Shown here: positions 9,118 to 18,306 of the stretch, in pieces | Layout of the letters: every line of letters begins with the position of its first letter | How positions within the stretch are numbered: the stretch's first letter is position 1 | NCBI RefSeq assembly: GCF_019754935.1 | Contig: NZ_JAGSOA010000002.1 | Span: forward strand, 248,001-312,000 | Reading direction: 5' to 3' | DNA: 64,000 bases | Source of the DNA: Corynebacterium parakroppenstedtii | Lineage (GTDB): Bacteria > Actinomycetota > Actinomycetes > Mycobacteriales > Mycobacteriaceae | Program-made: the position numbers and the translations under genes | Notes under the pieces: generated by a model | What the model saw: only the letters and a program-made list of their open reading frames with translations | Database searches by the model: none | Told to the model about the DNA's origin: nothing

Positions 9118-10443
9118 ATGAGATTGCGGATGGTGTACCCGTATTCAGAGCAGGATCATGAGCGTCGTGTGGTGGAGGGGCCGAAGGGGGCCCAACCGGC
9201 GGGTTCGACGCCGGAAATGCGGGACGATTTCGATCGGGATCGTGCCCGGGTGCTGCATTCCGCTGCGTTGCGTCGGTTAGCGGATAAGACGCAGGTGGTC
9301 ACTCCGCAGACGGGGGATACGCCGCGGACCCGTTTGACCCACAGTCTTGAGGTGGCTCAGATCAGTCGGGGTATTGCGGCCGGGTTGGGGGTGGATACTG
9401 ATTTAGCCGAGTTAGCGGGGCTTAGTCATGACATTGGCCATCCGCCCTATGGTCACAACGGGGAGCGGGCTTTGGATGAGCTAGCGCAGGATTGTGGAGG
9501 GTTTGAGGGGAATGCTCAGACATTGCGTATTTTGAGCCGTCTGGAAGCGAAAGTATGCGATGTTCGCGACGGTCACCCGGTGAGTGTTGGGTTGAATTTG
9601 ACGCGTGTGTCGTTGGATGCGACGTGTAAGTATCCGTGGACGGCATCGAGCCCGCAAGGGGTGGCGAGGAAGAAGTATTCGGCCTATGACGAGGATGCTC
9701 CATTGTTGGAGTGGATCCGTCGTGGTGCTCCCAAGGGCAGGAAGTGCCTGGAAGCCCAGATTATGGATGTCAGCGACGACATCGCGTACTCGGTACATGA
9801 CGTGGAGGACGCCGTTTTGTCCGGCCGCGTCAGCCTCAACGTGTTGTGGGATCTGGTCGAGATTGCCCAGTTAGCGGAAGAGGGCGCGGGTGTTTTTGGC
9901 GGCGATCCCGATGAGCTCGTCGACGCTGCTGATCGGTTGCGCCAGCTGCCGGTCATTGCCGAGGCGGCTGATTATGACGGAACATTGGCCGCGTCGGTGT
10001 CTTTGAAGGCGATGACATCGCAGCTGGTGGGCCGCTATATTTCTGCGACGGTCGCTGCTACTCGACGTGCGATGACGAATGGGGACGAGTCGGCGTGGAC
10101 GGAGGAAATGGCCGCGGGGAGGTTTTCCAACGATTTGGTTGTGCCACCTGATATTGTGGCCGAAATCACGCTGTTGAAGTCCGTGGCCGTGCTCTACGTC
10201 ATGGATCAGTCGCTGCATCAGAAGAACCAGGAGCGTCAGCGTGATCGGCTCTTTCGCGTGAAGGATTATCTGTATGCGGGCGCGCCGACGAGCTTGGATC
10301 CTCTGTACCAAGGCTGGTGGAATGAGGCCTCGACGGATGCCGAGCGGTTGCGCGTCGTCATTGACCAGTTGGCTTCGATGACAGAGTCGCGGCTCGAGCG
10401 GTTGGATAGGTCGGCTCGGGATTGGTCAGTAGGGTGGAGTTAG
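9118..10443 (+). CDS. dgt: Deoxyguanosinetriphosphate triphosphohydrolase-like HD-domain protein
   Basis: A 441-residue HD-domain phosphohydrolase that would hydrolyse dNTPs (classically dGTP) to the deoxynucleoside and triphosphate. Metal-binding residues are visible: His75 in RTRLTHSLEVAQ, and His104-Asp105 with His108 in GLSHDIGHPPYGHNGE. A later Asp in MDVSDDIAYSVHDVEDA completes the HD set. Length and motifs fit the type 2 dGTPase-like proteins encoded next to dnaG in corynebacteria. The stop TAG (10441-10443) overlaps the stop of the convergent RNase gene, so no space remains for a terminator between them. Biological substrate in this group is not established. Confidence 0.93.
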   Translation: MRLRMVYPYSEQDHERRVVEGPKGAQPAGSTPEMRDDFDRDRARVLHSAALRRLADKTQVVTPQTGDTPRTRLTHSLEVAQISRGIAAGLGVDTDLAELAGLSHDIGHPPYGHNGERALDELAQDCGGFEGNAQTLRILSRLEAKVCDVRDGHPVSVGLNLTRVSLDATCKYPWTASSPQGVARKKYSAYDEDAPLLEWIRRGAPKGRKCLEAQIMDVSDDIAYSVHDVEDAVLSGRVSLNVLWDLVEIAQLAEEGAGVFGGDPDELVDAADRLRQLPVIAEAADYDGTLAASVSLKAMTSQLVGRYISATVAATRRAMTNGDESAWTEEMAAGRFSNDLVVPPDIVAEITLLKSVAVLYVMDQSLHQKNQERQRDRLFRVKDYLYAGAPTSLDPLYQGWWNEASTDAERLRVVIDQLASMTESRLERLDRSARDWSVGWS

Positions 10444-10991
10444 TTTTCCTGCATCTCACAGAATGATGAGTAGTGGTCGCTGGTGTAATACCACACGTCG
10501 GGGTGCGTGGCGGTCGAACCACCCGTAATGATCCTGGCAGGCCCGCGGCTGTGATCCATCTTATCCTCGTCGACGGTGTATTCGCGGTAGTAGTTGTTCT
10601 TCTTGTGGGGGAGTGCGTTCTCGTAATTCCCGAAGTGGGAACCGTCCTTCTGTGGGTAATCAAATGGCCCGCCGGACTTGATATCGTCGACGACCACGCG
10701 TGCCTGATCAGGCAGCTGGTTCGCGTTGCATGCTGGGATGGAGTTCGACCGCCCCATATGCGACGAGCTGCCGCCCGAGCCTCCCGATCCGCTCGATGGC
10801 TCAGTTGATGACTCGTTGCTCTGTGATCCGTTGTGGCTCGGGTTGTTGACGGAATCCCATCCCCACAGGCCGAATGCACCCGCCACCACAGCACCAAGAA
10901 TCGATGTCAACGTACGAAGGGACAACACGTGACGCCCTCGTCGAGCGTTCTGTGATCCGCCTTGTGTGTTCTTCTGAGGTGCATCCGGCAT
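10440..10991 (-). CDS. Secreted guanyl-specific ribonuclease (RNase Sa/barnase type)
   Basis: A 183-residue exported RNase. Residues 1-22 are hydrophilic and basic; a hydrophobic segment (LTSILGAVVAGAFGLWGW) at about 28-45 acts as signal or anchor. A Ser/Gly-rich linker reaches residue 83, followed by a compact domain of the N1/T1 microbial RNase family. The catalytic triad of RNase Sa can be read: Glu137 in YYREYTV, Arg153 in GPARIITGG, and His173 in TSDHYSSF. Cys88 and Cys178 are the only cysteines and would form the disulfide that closes the domain in RNase Sa. No barstar-like inhibitor gene is seen nearby, as expected for an enzyme active only after export. It overlaps the 3' end of dgt by 4 bases and is divergent from dnaG. 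Confidence 0.85.
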   Translation of the reverse strand: MPDAPQKNTQGGSQNARRGRHVLSLRTLTSILGAVVAGAFGLWGWDSVNNPSHNGSQSNESSTEPSSGSGGSGGSSSHMGRSNSIPACNANQLPDQARVVVDDIKSGGPFDYPQKDGSHFGNYENALPHKKNNYYREYTVDEDKMDHSRGPARIITGGSTATHPDVWYYTSDHYSSFCEMQEN

Positions 10992-11066
10992 GGTCGATAT
11001 TGTGTCATAATCTGGCGAAGGTCACGGCACTCCTCGAGCTTGACATGACGACGTAGCATAGTTGCC

Positions 11067-13004
11067 ATGGCCAGAGGACGAATCCCGGAGAGTGACATCG
11101 ATGCGATCCGTGAGCGCACGCCCATTGAGGAGGTCGTGGGCGAATATGTGCAGCTGAAACCCGCCGGCTCAGATTCGCTCAAGGGGCTATCGCCCTTTAA
11201 GGATGAAAAGACCCCCAGTTTCCATGTCCGCCCGAACAAGGGCTACTACCACTGCTTTTCGACGGGGAAGGGTGGCGACGTTTTCAGCTTCCTCATGGAA
11301 ATGGAGCAGGTGTCGTTTCCTGAGGCTGTGGAGCAGTGTGCGGAGCGTATTGGCTACACCATTAACTATCAGGGTGGCGGACCGGGGCGTCGGGAGGAGC
11401 CTGGGACTCGTCAGCGGCTCGTCGCGATTAACAAAGCCACCCAGGAGTTTTACCGCGAGCACCTGGATACCGATGAAGCTGCGCCGGCACGGCAATTCTT
11501 ACTTGATCGTGGGTTCTCTCAGGAACATGCGGAGCAATTCGGGTGCGGCTACGCGCCAGGCGGATGGGATACGTTGACAAAGTTCCTGCTTCGCAAGGGT
11601 TTCGATGTCAAAGAGTTGGAGGCCGCTGGGGTAACTTCTCAGGGACGTCGTGGGCCGATCGACCGTTTTCATCGACGCCTAACGTGGCCGATTCGTAACA
11701 CTGCGAATGATGTGATTGGTTTCGGCGCTCGCAAACTCTTCGACGACGACAAGCTGGGGAAATATATGAACACCCCAGAGACCTTGTTGTACAAGAAGTC
11801 GAAGGTACTGTTCGGGATTGACCAGGCGAAGAAGAACATTGCCGAGCGCCACCAGGCGGTCATTGTTGAGGGCTACACCGATGTGATGGCTATGCACGCC
11901 GCTGGGGTGACCACAGCCGTCGCCGCGTGTGGAACAGCATTTGGGGCGGAACACTTGCAGATGGTGCGGCGTCTTATGTTGGATGATTCCCATTTTCGCG
12001 GCGAGATGATTTATACCTTTGACGGTGATGAAGCCGGGCAGAAAGCCGCTATGCGCGCCTTCGAGGGAAATCAAGAGTTTCTGGGTAAAAGTTTCGTCTC
12101 GGTCGCGCCGAATGGTCAGGACCCATGCGACTTGCGCTTGTCCGGCGGTGATGCCGCAGTTCGGGATTTGGTGATGTCCCGGATTCCGATGGTGGAGTTT
12201 GTCGTGCGTACGACGCTTGCCTCATTTGACCTTCACACACCGGAAGGGCGTTTGCAGGCCATGGAAGCTGTTGCGCCCGCGGTCGCGAGCGTCAAAGACA
12301 CCACGTTGCAGAAGGCGTACGCCCGGAAGCTGTCTGGGTGGCTCGGTTGGGATGACGTGAGCGACGTCGAAGCCGCTGTCCGACGAGCCGCTCGCAAGCC
12401 ACAATCGTCCGGGCTGAAGCGTGGACGGGCGCGTCAGCAGAGGAATACCTGGAGCGTGAAATCCCCAGCCGCGAATGGCCCACAGAGTTCCAGCCAGCCG
12501 CGTTTCACCAGGCCGAACCCTCGTAATGGTGAACTCGCCGGCGAACGTGAGGCGCTCAAGATCGCCCTGCAAGAACCAGCTGCCGCCGCTGAATTGTTCG
12601 ATGTATTGCCCGCCCAGAGCTTCCGGCACCCGACCTATCGGGAAGTATCCGAAGGGATCCGTCGCGCCGGGGGGTGTGCCGCAGCCGCGGATGTCGAGTC
12701 CGGCGGGAACTCGTGGGTGACGAAGGTTATTGAGAATCTTCCGCAGCCGATGGGGGAGTCGATGGTGACTGAGCTCATGGTGGAGCCTATCCACTATGAG
12801 GGTGAAAACATGGAGTGGTTCGTGCGGAGCACGATGGTCCGTCTTCAGGCAGTGTGGGTGGGCAACCAGATTGCCGAACTCAAGTCGACGCTGGAACGGC
12901 TGCGGCCTAGCGACGATGAGTACAACAACTTGTTTGGCGATTTGGTGGCGCTAGAGCAATATAGGACCGGTTTAATTAAGCAGGCGACGCAGCGGCCTCT
13001 ATGA
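11067..13004 (+). CDS. dnaG: DNA primase
   Basis: A 645-residue primase that makes RNA primers at the replication fork. Domain order is normal: N-terminal CHC2-like domain (1-100), RNA polymerase core with a TOPRIM fold (VIVEGYTDVMAMHAAGV, then TFDGDEAG), and a C-terminal helicase-interaction region ending near YNNLFGDLVALEQY. The CHC2 zinc site is degraded: the segment LSPFKDEKTPSFHV has Ser42 and Lys45 where CPFH carries Cys and His, and YHCFSTGKGGD keeps Cys63 but has Thr66 for the last Cys. The same substitution is, from memory, typical of corynebacterial DnaG, whereas M. tuberculosis keeps all four ligands. ATG at 11067 gives the family-like N terminus MARGRIPESDIDAIRERTP. Confidence 0.96.
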   Translation: MARGRIPESDIDAIRERTPIEEVVGEYVQLKPAGSDSLKGLSPFKDEKTPSFHVRPNKGYYHCFSTGKGGDVFSFLMEMEQVSFPEAVEQCAERIGYTINYQGGGPGRREEPGTRQRLVAINKATQEFYREHLDTDEAAPARQFLLDRGFSQEHAEQFGCGYAPGGWDTLTKFLLRKGFDVKELEAAGVTSQGRRGPIDRFHRRLTWPIRNTANDVIGFGARKLFDDDKLGKYMNTPETLLYKKSKVLFGIDQAKKNIAERHQAVIVEGYTDVMAMHAAGVTTAVAACGTAFGAEHLQMVRRLMLDDSHFRGEMIYTFDGDEAGQKAAMRAFEGNQEFLGKSFVSVAPNGQDPCDLRLSGGDAAVRDLVMSRIPMVEFVVRTTLASFDLHTPEGRLQAMEAVAPAVASVKDTTLQKAYARKLSGWLGWDDVSDVEAAVRRAARKPQSSGLKRGRARQQRNTWSVKSPAANGPQSSSQPRFTRPNPRNGELAGEREALKIALQEPAAAAELFDVLPAQSFRHPTYREVSEGIRRAGGCAAAADVESGGNSWVTKVIENLPQPMGESMVTELMVEPIHYEGENMEWFVRSTMVRLQAVWVGNQIAELKSTLERLRPSDDEYNNLFGDLVALEQYRTGLIKQATQRPL

Positions 13005-13086
13005 GGCCAGCTGGATGCATCTGTTGCGACCGTATTTCGTACACGCCCCACCCTGTGTTACCTGCGCGGCGTGTCCCGCCGCCGTG

Positions 13087-13344
13087 TCAGTCCTCGTCGG
13101 GGACGTAGATGGTGGTGTCGTCGTGCCGGGTCCTGATATTCCGTGCCCGGAGTTCTCGCATCCGCGGTTCCGGGTCCAGAGCGTTGGCTAATGCCTTCCT
13201 CCCCGCGTGGAGGGCCGATTTGGCGACGGGGGAGTTGATCGCTGCCTCATAGCCTCGTCGGATCTGGTCGTAACGCTTCCGACCTGCCTTCGTGCCCATG
13301 ACGTAGCCCGCTGTGGCACCGGCGATGAACGTAGTCAAACGCAT
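13087..13344 (-). CDS. Small conserved actinobacterial protein, YtxH-like
   Basis: An 85-residue protein. The N terminus (TTFIAGATAGYVMGTKAGRK) is a short Gly/Ala hydrophobic segment followed by a basic KAGRKRYDQIRRGYEAA, the pattern of YtxH-like and related small membrane-associated proteins of actinobacteria. The C terminus is charged, ending DDTTIYVPDED. Function unknown. It sits 33 bases downstream of... on the minus strand the aldo/keto reductase gene lies upstream in sequence coordinates 13378-14250, so it is the gene transcribed first and this small gene follows it, probably as one operon. Confidence 0.6.
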   Translation of the reverse strand: MRLTTFIAGATAGYVMGTKAGRKRYDQIRRGYEAAINSPVAKSALHAGRKALANALDPEPRMRELRARNIRTRHDDTTIYVPDED

Positions 13345-13377
13345 GTGTTTTCTTTCGTGTGGTGTCTTCGGTTGGAA

Positions 13378-14250
13378 TTAGAACTCTTCGTACTCGTCGG
13401 GGTCTTGGTCCTTCTCACGGCCGTCGGGCTTCGTGAGAGCATTGATCGCCTCGATCTCATCGCTCGTCAGCGTGACATGTAGGGAATCGAGGTTTTCTTT
13501 TTGACGTTTTTCCGACGCGGATTTCGGAATGGCGAGGCTCCCGATTGCCCGATGCCATGCAAGAACAACCTGGCTGACGGAAGCGTCATGGTTCTTCGCG
13601 ATGGAAACAATGGTGTCTTCTTCAAAGACGGCGCCTCGGGCGAGGGGGCTCCACGCCTCTGTGATGATTCCGTGTTCCGTGTCATAGGCGCGGGTTTCAG
13701 TCTGGTTGAAGTACGGGTGTAGCTCGACTTGGTTAATGACGGGAAGTTCGCCGGTTTCCCGTTCGAGGGTGTCCAGGTGCTCCGGTGTGAAGTTGCATAC
13801 ACCGATGTTGCGGATAAGTCCGCGGTCCCGGGCTTCCATTAATGCTTTCCACGCCTCAACGTATTTGCCCTGCTTCGGATTTGGCCAGTGGATGAGGTAC
13901 AGGTCGATGTAATCCAGCCCAGTGCGATATAGGGATTCCTCAATGGCGCTCAGTGCCTGGTCATGTTCGTGGTATCGGCCGGGAAGTTTACTGGTCACGG
14001 TGACGTCGCCGCGCGAGACAATTCCTTTATCAATGGCCGCGCGAATCCCCGCGCCGATGGTGCCTTCATTTTCGTAGTTGTAGGCAGAGTCGATGAGCCG
14101 ATAGCCCATCGTGAGCGCAGTCTCAGTGGACTGCGCCCCGCTTTTTCCCCAGAGCCGGTACGTACCAAATCCCAGCGCAGGAAGGGTGTACCGCTCGGTG
14201 GACAGAATGGGAATTGATTGTTGGTTATTTGTCGCGGAGGAATCGGTCAT
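13378..14250 (-). CDS. Aldo/keto reductase
   Basis: A 290-residue NADPH-dependent reductase of the AKR5-like group, close to 2,5-diketo-gluconate reductases. Family signatures are visible: LGFGTYRLWG near the N terminus, the catalytic Asp and Tyr in LIDSAYNYENEGTIG, the Lys in VTSKLPG, and His in LIHWPNP. The cofactor-binding C-terminal signature reads AIPKSASEKRQKENL. The frame is open 44 codons further upstream, but ATG 14250 (MTDSSATNNQQS) gives the normal family length. The physiological substrate cannot be inferred. It is followed after 33 bases by the small YtxH-like gene on the same strand. Confidence 0.9.
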   Translation of the reverse strand: MTDSSATNNQQSIPILSTERYTLPALGFGTYRLWGKSGAQSTETALTMGYRLIDSAYNYENEGTIGAGIRAAIDKGIVSRGDVTVTSKLPGRYHEHDQALSAIEESLYRTGLDYIDLYLIHWPNPKQGKYVEAWKALMEARDRGLIRNIGVCNFTPEHLDTLERETGELPVINQVELHPYFNQTETRAYDTEHGIITEAWSPLARGAVFEEDTIVSIAKNHDASVSQVVLAWHRAIGSLAIPKSASEKRQKENLDSLHVTLTSDEIEAINALTKPDGREKDQDPDEYEEF

Positions 14251-14616
14251 AGGGCTAGTGTAACCACGCTCGCTGATGACCGGCCATGGGAAGTCGTGGG
14301 ATCCCGCGATCCGAGTAGGCCTCACGCGCGCCAATGTCGGGCCAAACTCTGTGTCGAGACCAGCCCGATGTTCGTTTAACACGTTGTCCGGTTGTTCGTG
14401 GCAGACAAGGAACAGCTAGTGTTGATAGCGAACTTAAATGCGTTTCTGTTCTACGTTTTTCGTATCGCCGCGAGCGAAGGCGCGCACCCACGGTGGTTGC
14501 TCCTCTTTTAGTGGCGACGTCTGCCTCGTGGTCATATAGGTGGCGGGGTAGCAGTTAGCTGTGGTCGCACTGCGTTTGCGTAGGGCCGGGACGGCTTTAA
14601 CCACTGGGAGGACCTC

Positions 14617-17055
14617 GTGGACTCTAAGGAGCCATCGTCTGCGTCGGACAGCCAATTCGCTGGCCGAGCTGGTAGTGTGGACAGTGCGTATGACCCGTGG
14701 AAGGGTGATCCGTCAGGCGTGGATGACGCGTCAGCGCCGGAAGAACGAAATGCGCCGGTGTTTCCGTTTCTTACGTTCGATCCAAGTTTGAAGGAATTGA
14801 CCTCGTCGGGTGGCCGCCACCGGCGCCGTGAAGTCGATGTTCTCCGCCCCGAAGACGAGATTTCTTTCATGGGGCACCCGCTTACCGGTGGCGGACAGCG
14901 CCAGCGGCAGGATGAGTCGGGGCCCTCGGGCGCGGGTTACCCGGGGTTTCCTTCATCGCCGACGGATGCGTCGGGCTATGACGGCGAAATCCTAGAGGGC
15001 GAAGTCCTCGGTACCGACGCCGCGGCAGACGACGCGCCGGGCCGAGATAATGGTTCTTCCCATGATCAGGGCCTTTATACCCACGCCTCGCAAGATGCGT
15101 TCGATCGTCCTGAAGTTCGGGACACGGATGCTCGTCCCGACGACCTCATGGGTGGAGACGGAGACGTCGACAGTGATGAGGTGCCTGCCACTGATGCAGC
15201 AGCGCCACAGTCCTCTGCAGTGAAGACCAAGCCTGCAACAAAGACGAAGCCTTCCACAAAGAAGGCTAAATCCTCCGCAGCGAAGACAAAGCCGGCCGAA
15301 TCGGTCAAGAAACCGACCGGCCGTCGTTACCCTCACGCGAAGTTTTGGTCCACCGTAGCGGGATCTGTTGCCTCGCTTATGATGACCCTTGACATGACGA
15401 TCGTCCTGGTGGCACTGCCGGATATTGGCGAGAGCCTCAAGTTGTCGTTGTCGGGTTCACAGTGGATCGTCAACGCGTACACCCTGGCGTTCGCAGCACT
15501 GTTGCTGGGCGTCGGCAGCCTCTCCGACCTCGTGGGACGCCGAGGCATCTTCATAGTCGGGCAGTTGGTGTTCGTCGCGGCATCGGTCGGATGTATGACG
15601 GCGGATGCCGAAAACTGGATGATTGTGGCTCGAGCTATCCAGGGCGCCGGGGGTGCCATGGTCTTCGGGTCCAGTTTGCCCCTCCTTTCCGACGTTTTTG
15701 GCCCTGGCGAGGAAAAACAGCGGACGAGCGCGGTAGCTGTGTTCATGGCAGCCGGTGCTGCGGCGGTGGCGTTGGGTCCACTCGTCGGTGGCGCCATTGT
15801 TGAATTCTTCGACTGGCGTTGGATCTTCGCGATCAATATTCCGATCGGGCTACTGATCATTGTGGGAACGTTGATCGGTGTGCCAAAAGACGCGCAGCAG
15901 TGGCGTCGGCAAGCTTTGGAAGACAGGAAAGCGCGGCTACTCGCTGAAGGGCACGTCGACGAAGCAGAAAAGCTTGAAGACCAGCAGGTTGAAGAGACGG
16001 TGCCGCCGATCTCGTGGCTCACGCTCATCGTGGCGTCGGTGTTCCTCTTTGCCCTGAACTATGCCCTCCTGACCGGCCCGGATGATGGCTGGACTGACGG
16101 CAAAGTCTTCATTGGTTTCGGCGTCAGCCTGGCTGGTTTGGTCCTCTTGGTGTGGATGCAATTGGCCAAGGGCGACAAGGCCATGATCGACGTCCGCATG
16201 TTCGCCATCCCGTCCTTCTCTGCAGTGACCATTGTTGCGTTTGCCGCCCGACTGTTCAGTTTCGGGATGATGCCGTACATCGTTCTCTGGCTATCCGGGG
16301 CGGTCGGCTTAAGCTCTCTAGAAGTTGGGTACGTGACGACGGCGCTCGCTATCCCGATTATTCTGTTCTCGCCTGTAGCGATTCAGCTGGGTAAGAAGAT
16401 CAGGGTTTCTGCCATTCAGGCCTTGGGAATGATCATTATTGCCGCTGGTCTGCTTCTCGGCCTGAAGCTGAACTCCAACTCTGGCTGGGTGGATATCATT
16501 CCGATGTACATCGTGGTCGGCATCGGGACCGGCCTGATGCTTCCGCACTTGATGGACGTTGCTGTCTCTGTTGTTTCTCCGCGTAAAACGGGTACCGCGA
16601 CTGGTATTGCCAACACAGCTTTCCCCTTGGGGACGAGTTTCGGTGTGGCCATTTATGGTGCGATTCTGACAGCGGCAACGTCATCGGGGTTGAAGGCAGT
16701 GTCCTTCCCGACGGCATCGGTGATGAATACGCAGGCGGGTGCGCAGCAGTTGCCGCCGGGAGTTCCGGCGCCTGCGCCTCAGTTGCCGCCGGGAGCGGTG
16801 TTGTCGCCGGATAAATCGACTATCACGATGGATGCTCCGCAGAAGATTGTCGATTTAGCGTCGAGTGGGCAGTTCCCGCTGATTCGCCAGCACGCCCCGA
16901 TGTTTGCTGACAAGGCTTTGGAGTCGTACATCAACGGGTTACATAACGTGCTGATTATCGCTGCGGTGCTGGCTGCTGTCGGTGCTCTTGTCGCACTGAT
17001 TTTTATTCGCGACAAAGACCGTTATGAAATTCGGAGCCAGAAAGAGCACAGCTAG
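14617..17055 (+). CDS. MFS drug exporter, DHA2 (14-TM) family, with long hydrophilic N terminus
   Basis: An 812-residue major facilitator. About 240 N-terminal residues are hydrophilic: acidic and Ser-rich first, then Lys/Ala/Pro/Thr repeats of the type TKPATKTKPSTKK, which is histone-tail-like. The transporter follows, with LDMTIVLVALPDIG in TM1, the family motif A-like LGVGSLSDLVGRRG, and the antiporter motif region around GAGGAMVFGSSLPLLSDVFG. Fourteen helices fit the EmrB/QacA group, which exports drugs using the proton gradient. GTG 14617 is preceded by GGGAGG at good distance. The N-terminal extension has no counterpart in the standard family and is noted as odd. A strong terminator follows. 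Confidence 0.88.
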   Translation: MDSKEPSSASDSQFAGRAGSVDSAYDPWKGDPSGVDDASAPEERNAPVFPFLTFDPSLKELTSSGGRHRRREVDVLRPEDEISFMGHPLTGGGQRQRQDESGPSGAGYPGFPSSPTDASGYDGEILEGEVLGTDAAADDAPGRDNGSSHDQGLYTHASQDAFDRPEVRDTDARPDDLMGGDGDVDSDEVPATDAAAPQSSAVKTKPATKTKPSTKKAKSSAAKTKPAESVKKPTGRRYPHAKFWSTVAGSVASLMMTLDMTIVLVALPDIGESLKLSLSGSQWIVNAYTLAFAALLLGVGSLSDLVGRRGIFIVGQLVFVAASVGCMTADAENWMIVARAIQGAGGAMVFGSSLPLLSDVFGPGEEKQRTSAVAVFMAAGAAAVALGPLVGGAIVEFFDWRWIFAINIPIGLLIIVGTLIGVPKDAQQWRRQALEDRKARLLAEGHVDEAEKLEDQQVEETVPPISWLTLIVASVFLFALNYALLTGPDDGWTDGKVFIGFGVSLAGLVLLVWMQLAKGDKAMIDVRMFAIPSFSAVTIVAFAARLFSFGMMPYIVLWLSGAVGLSSLEVGYVTTALAIPIILFSPVAIQLGKKIRVSAIQALGMIIIAAGLLLGLKLNSNSGWVDIIPMYIVVGIGTGLMLPHLMDVAVSVVSPRKTGTATGIANTAFPLGTSFGVAIYGAILTAATSSGLKAVSFPTASVMNTQAGAQQLPPGVPAPAPQLPPGAVLSPDKSTITMDAPQKIVDLASSGQFPLIRQHAPMFADKALESYINGLHNVLIIAAVLAAVGALVALIFIRDKDRYEIRSQKEHS

Positions 17056-17074
17056 GACTTATCGTTAACAGCGA

Positions 17075-17112
17075 AACGGCCACTCACACATATTGATGTG
17101 GCCGTTATTTTT
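17075..17112 (+). terminator. Rho-independent terminator of the MFS gene
   Basis: A 9-bp perfect stem (AACGGCCAC with GTGGCCGTT), a 14-base loop and a T-rich tail lie 20 bases after the MFS stop codon. Confidence 0.85.
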
Positions 17113-17286
17113 GTGGTTGGCTTGGAGTTATTTTAATAGGAACCCTGCACACTGTGAAGAAACAGTAACAATTAATCAAAAACAGTGTCTTAATTAACAT
17201 AAATGAGTTAGCATCAGTTCATGTAGTGAGCGTGCTGCCACTTATGTTCCATATGCTCTCCATTGATTGAAAGGGTTTCTAGGACG

Positions 17287-18180
17287 ATGAGTCACATCGA
17301 TTTATATAGCGAGCTTTCTTTGGATCGTTCGCTAGATAGTGAAGAGATTGATAAACGGTTAGCTCAACAGCTTGCAGAAACGCCTGAGAGTGACAATGCG
17401 CGCCGGGATATGTTGGCAACCTCGCGAGCTATTTTGGGTAATTCGCAGCGTCGGGCTGTTTATGATAAGGGTCTTGCCGATCCCAACTCGCCCGAGTGGA
17501 CTGTTCGCCGTTTGCACAGCCTAGCTAGTGGTAAAGACGCTGATTCAAATGGTTCCGTGACATCAGGGTTCACTCCTACGCAAGCTGATATTGGGAGTTC
17601 GTCGGCCGAGTCTACAGGCGAAGGAACTTTTGCTAGGCATTCGGCACTGTCATACGAATCGCCTAGTAAGCCAACAACCTCGGTTAACCGAGGTGCGGCT
17701 AGCTTCAGGAATGGGAGTAACAATTCTGTCGAGAATAATTCCCCAGCGGGTTTTCAGTCCAACGATTTCGGTAGTCCACAACCGAATAACGGAAATGATG
17801 CCTTCGGGCAATCGAGTTCGTCATCATCTGTCAACATTGATTTGGCAAAATTCGCGGTAAGCCCGGAGCGTAAACGGCGTGAATCGCTGATGTGGACCAT
17901 CGGTCTGGGGATTATTGCCATTGTGTGGCTGTATCTGGGTATTCGGCTGTTGGGAGTTGCGTTCACATCCGGTTCTTCATCATCGGGTGACGATAGCTGG
18001 ATGTCTGACCTTGTTGACTCAGCGAATAAAGCTGACGCTTCGTTGGGTGTGCTCTTAAACATCGTGTTTACCCTGCTTCACACCGTCGCAATGCTGGTGT
18101 TTTTGCAGCTGTTTTGGAACATTCGCGTCTTGTTGTGGAAAAGGGTTCACAAAGATGGCGCCCAATCAACCGGTGAATAA
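17287..18180 (+). CDS. Membrane protein with degenerate J-like N-terminal domain
   Basis: A 297-residue protein of unknown function. Residues 1-80 (SHIDLYSELSLDRSLDSEEI, then ATSRAILGNSQRRAVYDKGL) have the helix pattern of a DnaJ domain, including the RRAVYD end, but the HPD motif needed to stimulate Hsp70 is absent. A Ser/Asn/Gly-rich linker spans about 85-190. Two hydrophobic helices follow near 200-226 (GLGIIAIVWLYLGIRLLGVA) and 252-280 (LNIVFTLLHTVAMLVFLQLF). ATG 17287 is chosen; a TTG at 17263 is in frame with AAAGGG after it. Surrounding DNA is AT-richer than the neighbours. It ends just before a bidirectional terminator shared with the lipoprotein gene. Confidence 0.7.
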   Translation: MSHIDLYSELSLDRSLDSEEIDKRLAQQLAETPESDNARRDMLATSRAILGNSQRRAVYDKGLADPNSPEWTVRRLHSLASGKDADSNGSVTSGFTPTQADIGSSSAESTGEGTFARHSALSYESPSKPTTSVNRGAASFRNGSNNSVENNSPAGFQSNDFGSPQPNNGNDAFGQSSSSSSVNIDLAKFAVSPERKRRESLMWTIGLGIIAIVWLYLGIRLLGVAFTSGSSSSGDDSWMSDLVDSANKADASLGVLLNIVFTLLHTVAMLVFLQLFWNIRVLLWKRVHKDGAQSTGE

Positions 18181-18221
18181 GGTTTTATCGTTTGCTGGAA
18201 TTGAACCACGCTAAGGCATGA

Positions 18222-18265
18222 AAGTGCCCTTCCCGGTGGAAATTCTTGCACCGGGAAGGGCACTT
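18222..18265. terminator. Bidirectional terminator between convergent genes
   Basis: A perfect 17-bp inverted repeat (AAGTGCCCTTCCCGGTG and its complement) with a 10-base loop lies between the J-like protein gene and the lipoprotein gene. A-rich and T-rich flanks are short, but the stem is very strong and positioned to end both transcripts. Confidence 0.8.
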
Positions 18266-18306
18266 CAGTATTTATATATCGCCATTCTTTGGGTGTGTGA
18301 GTAGGT

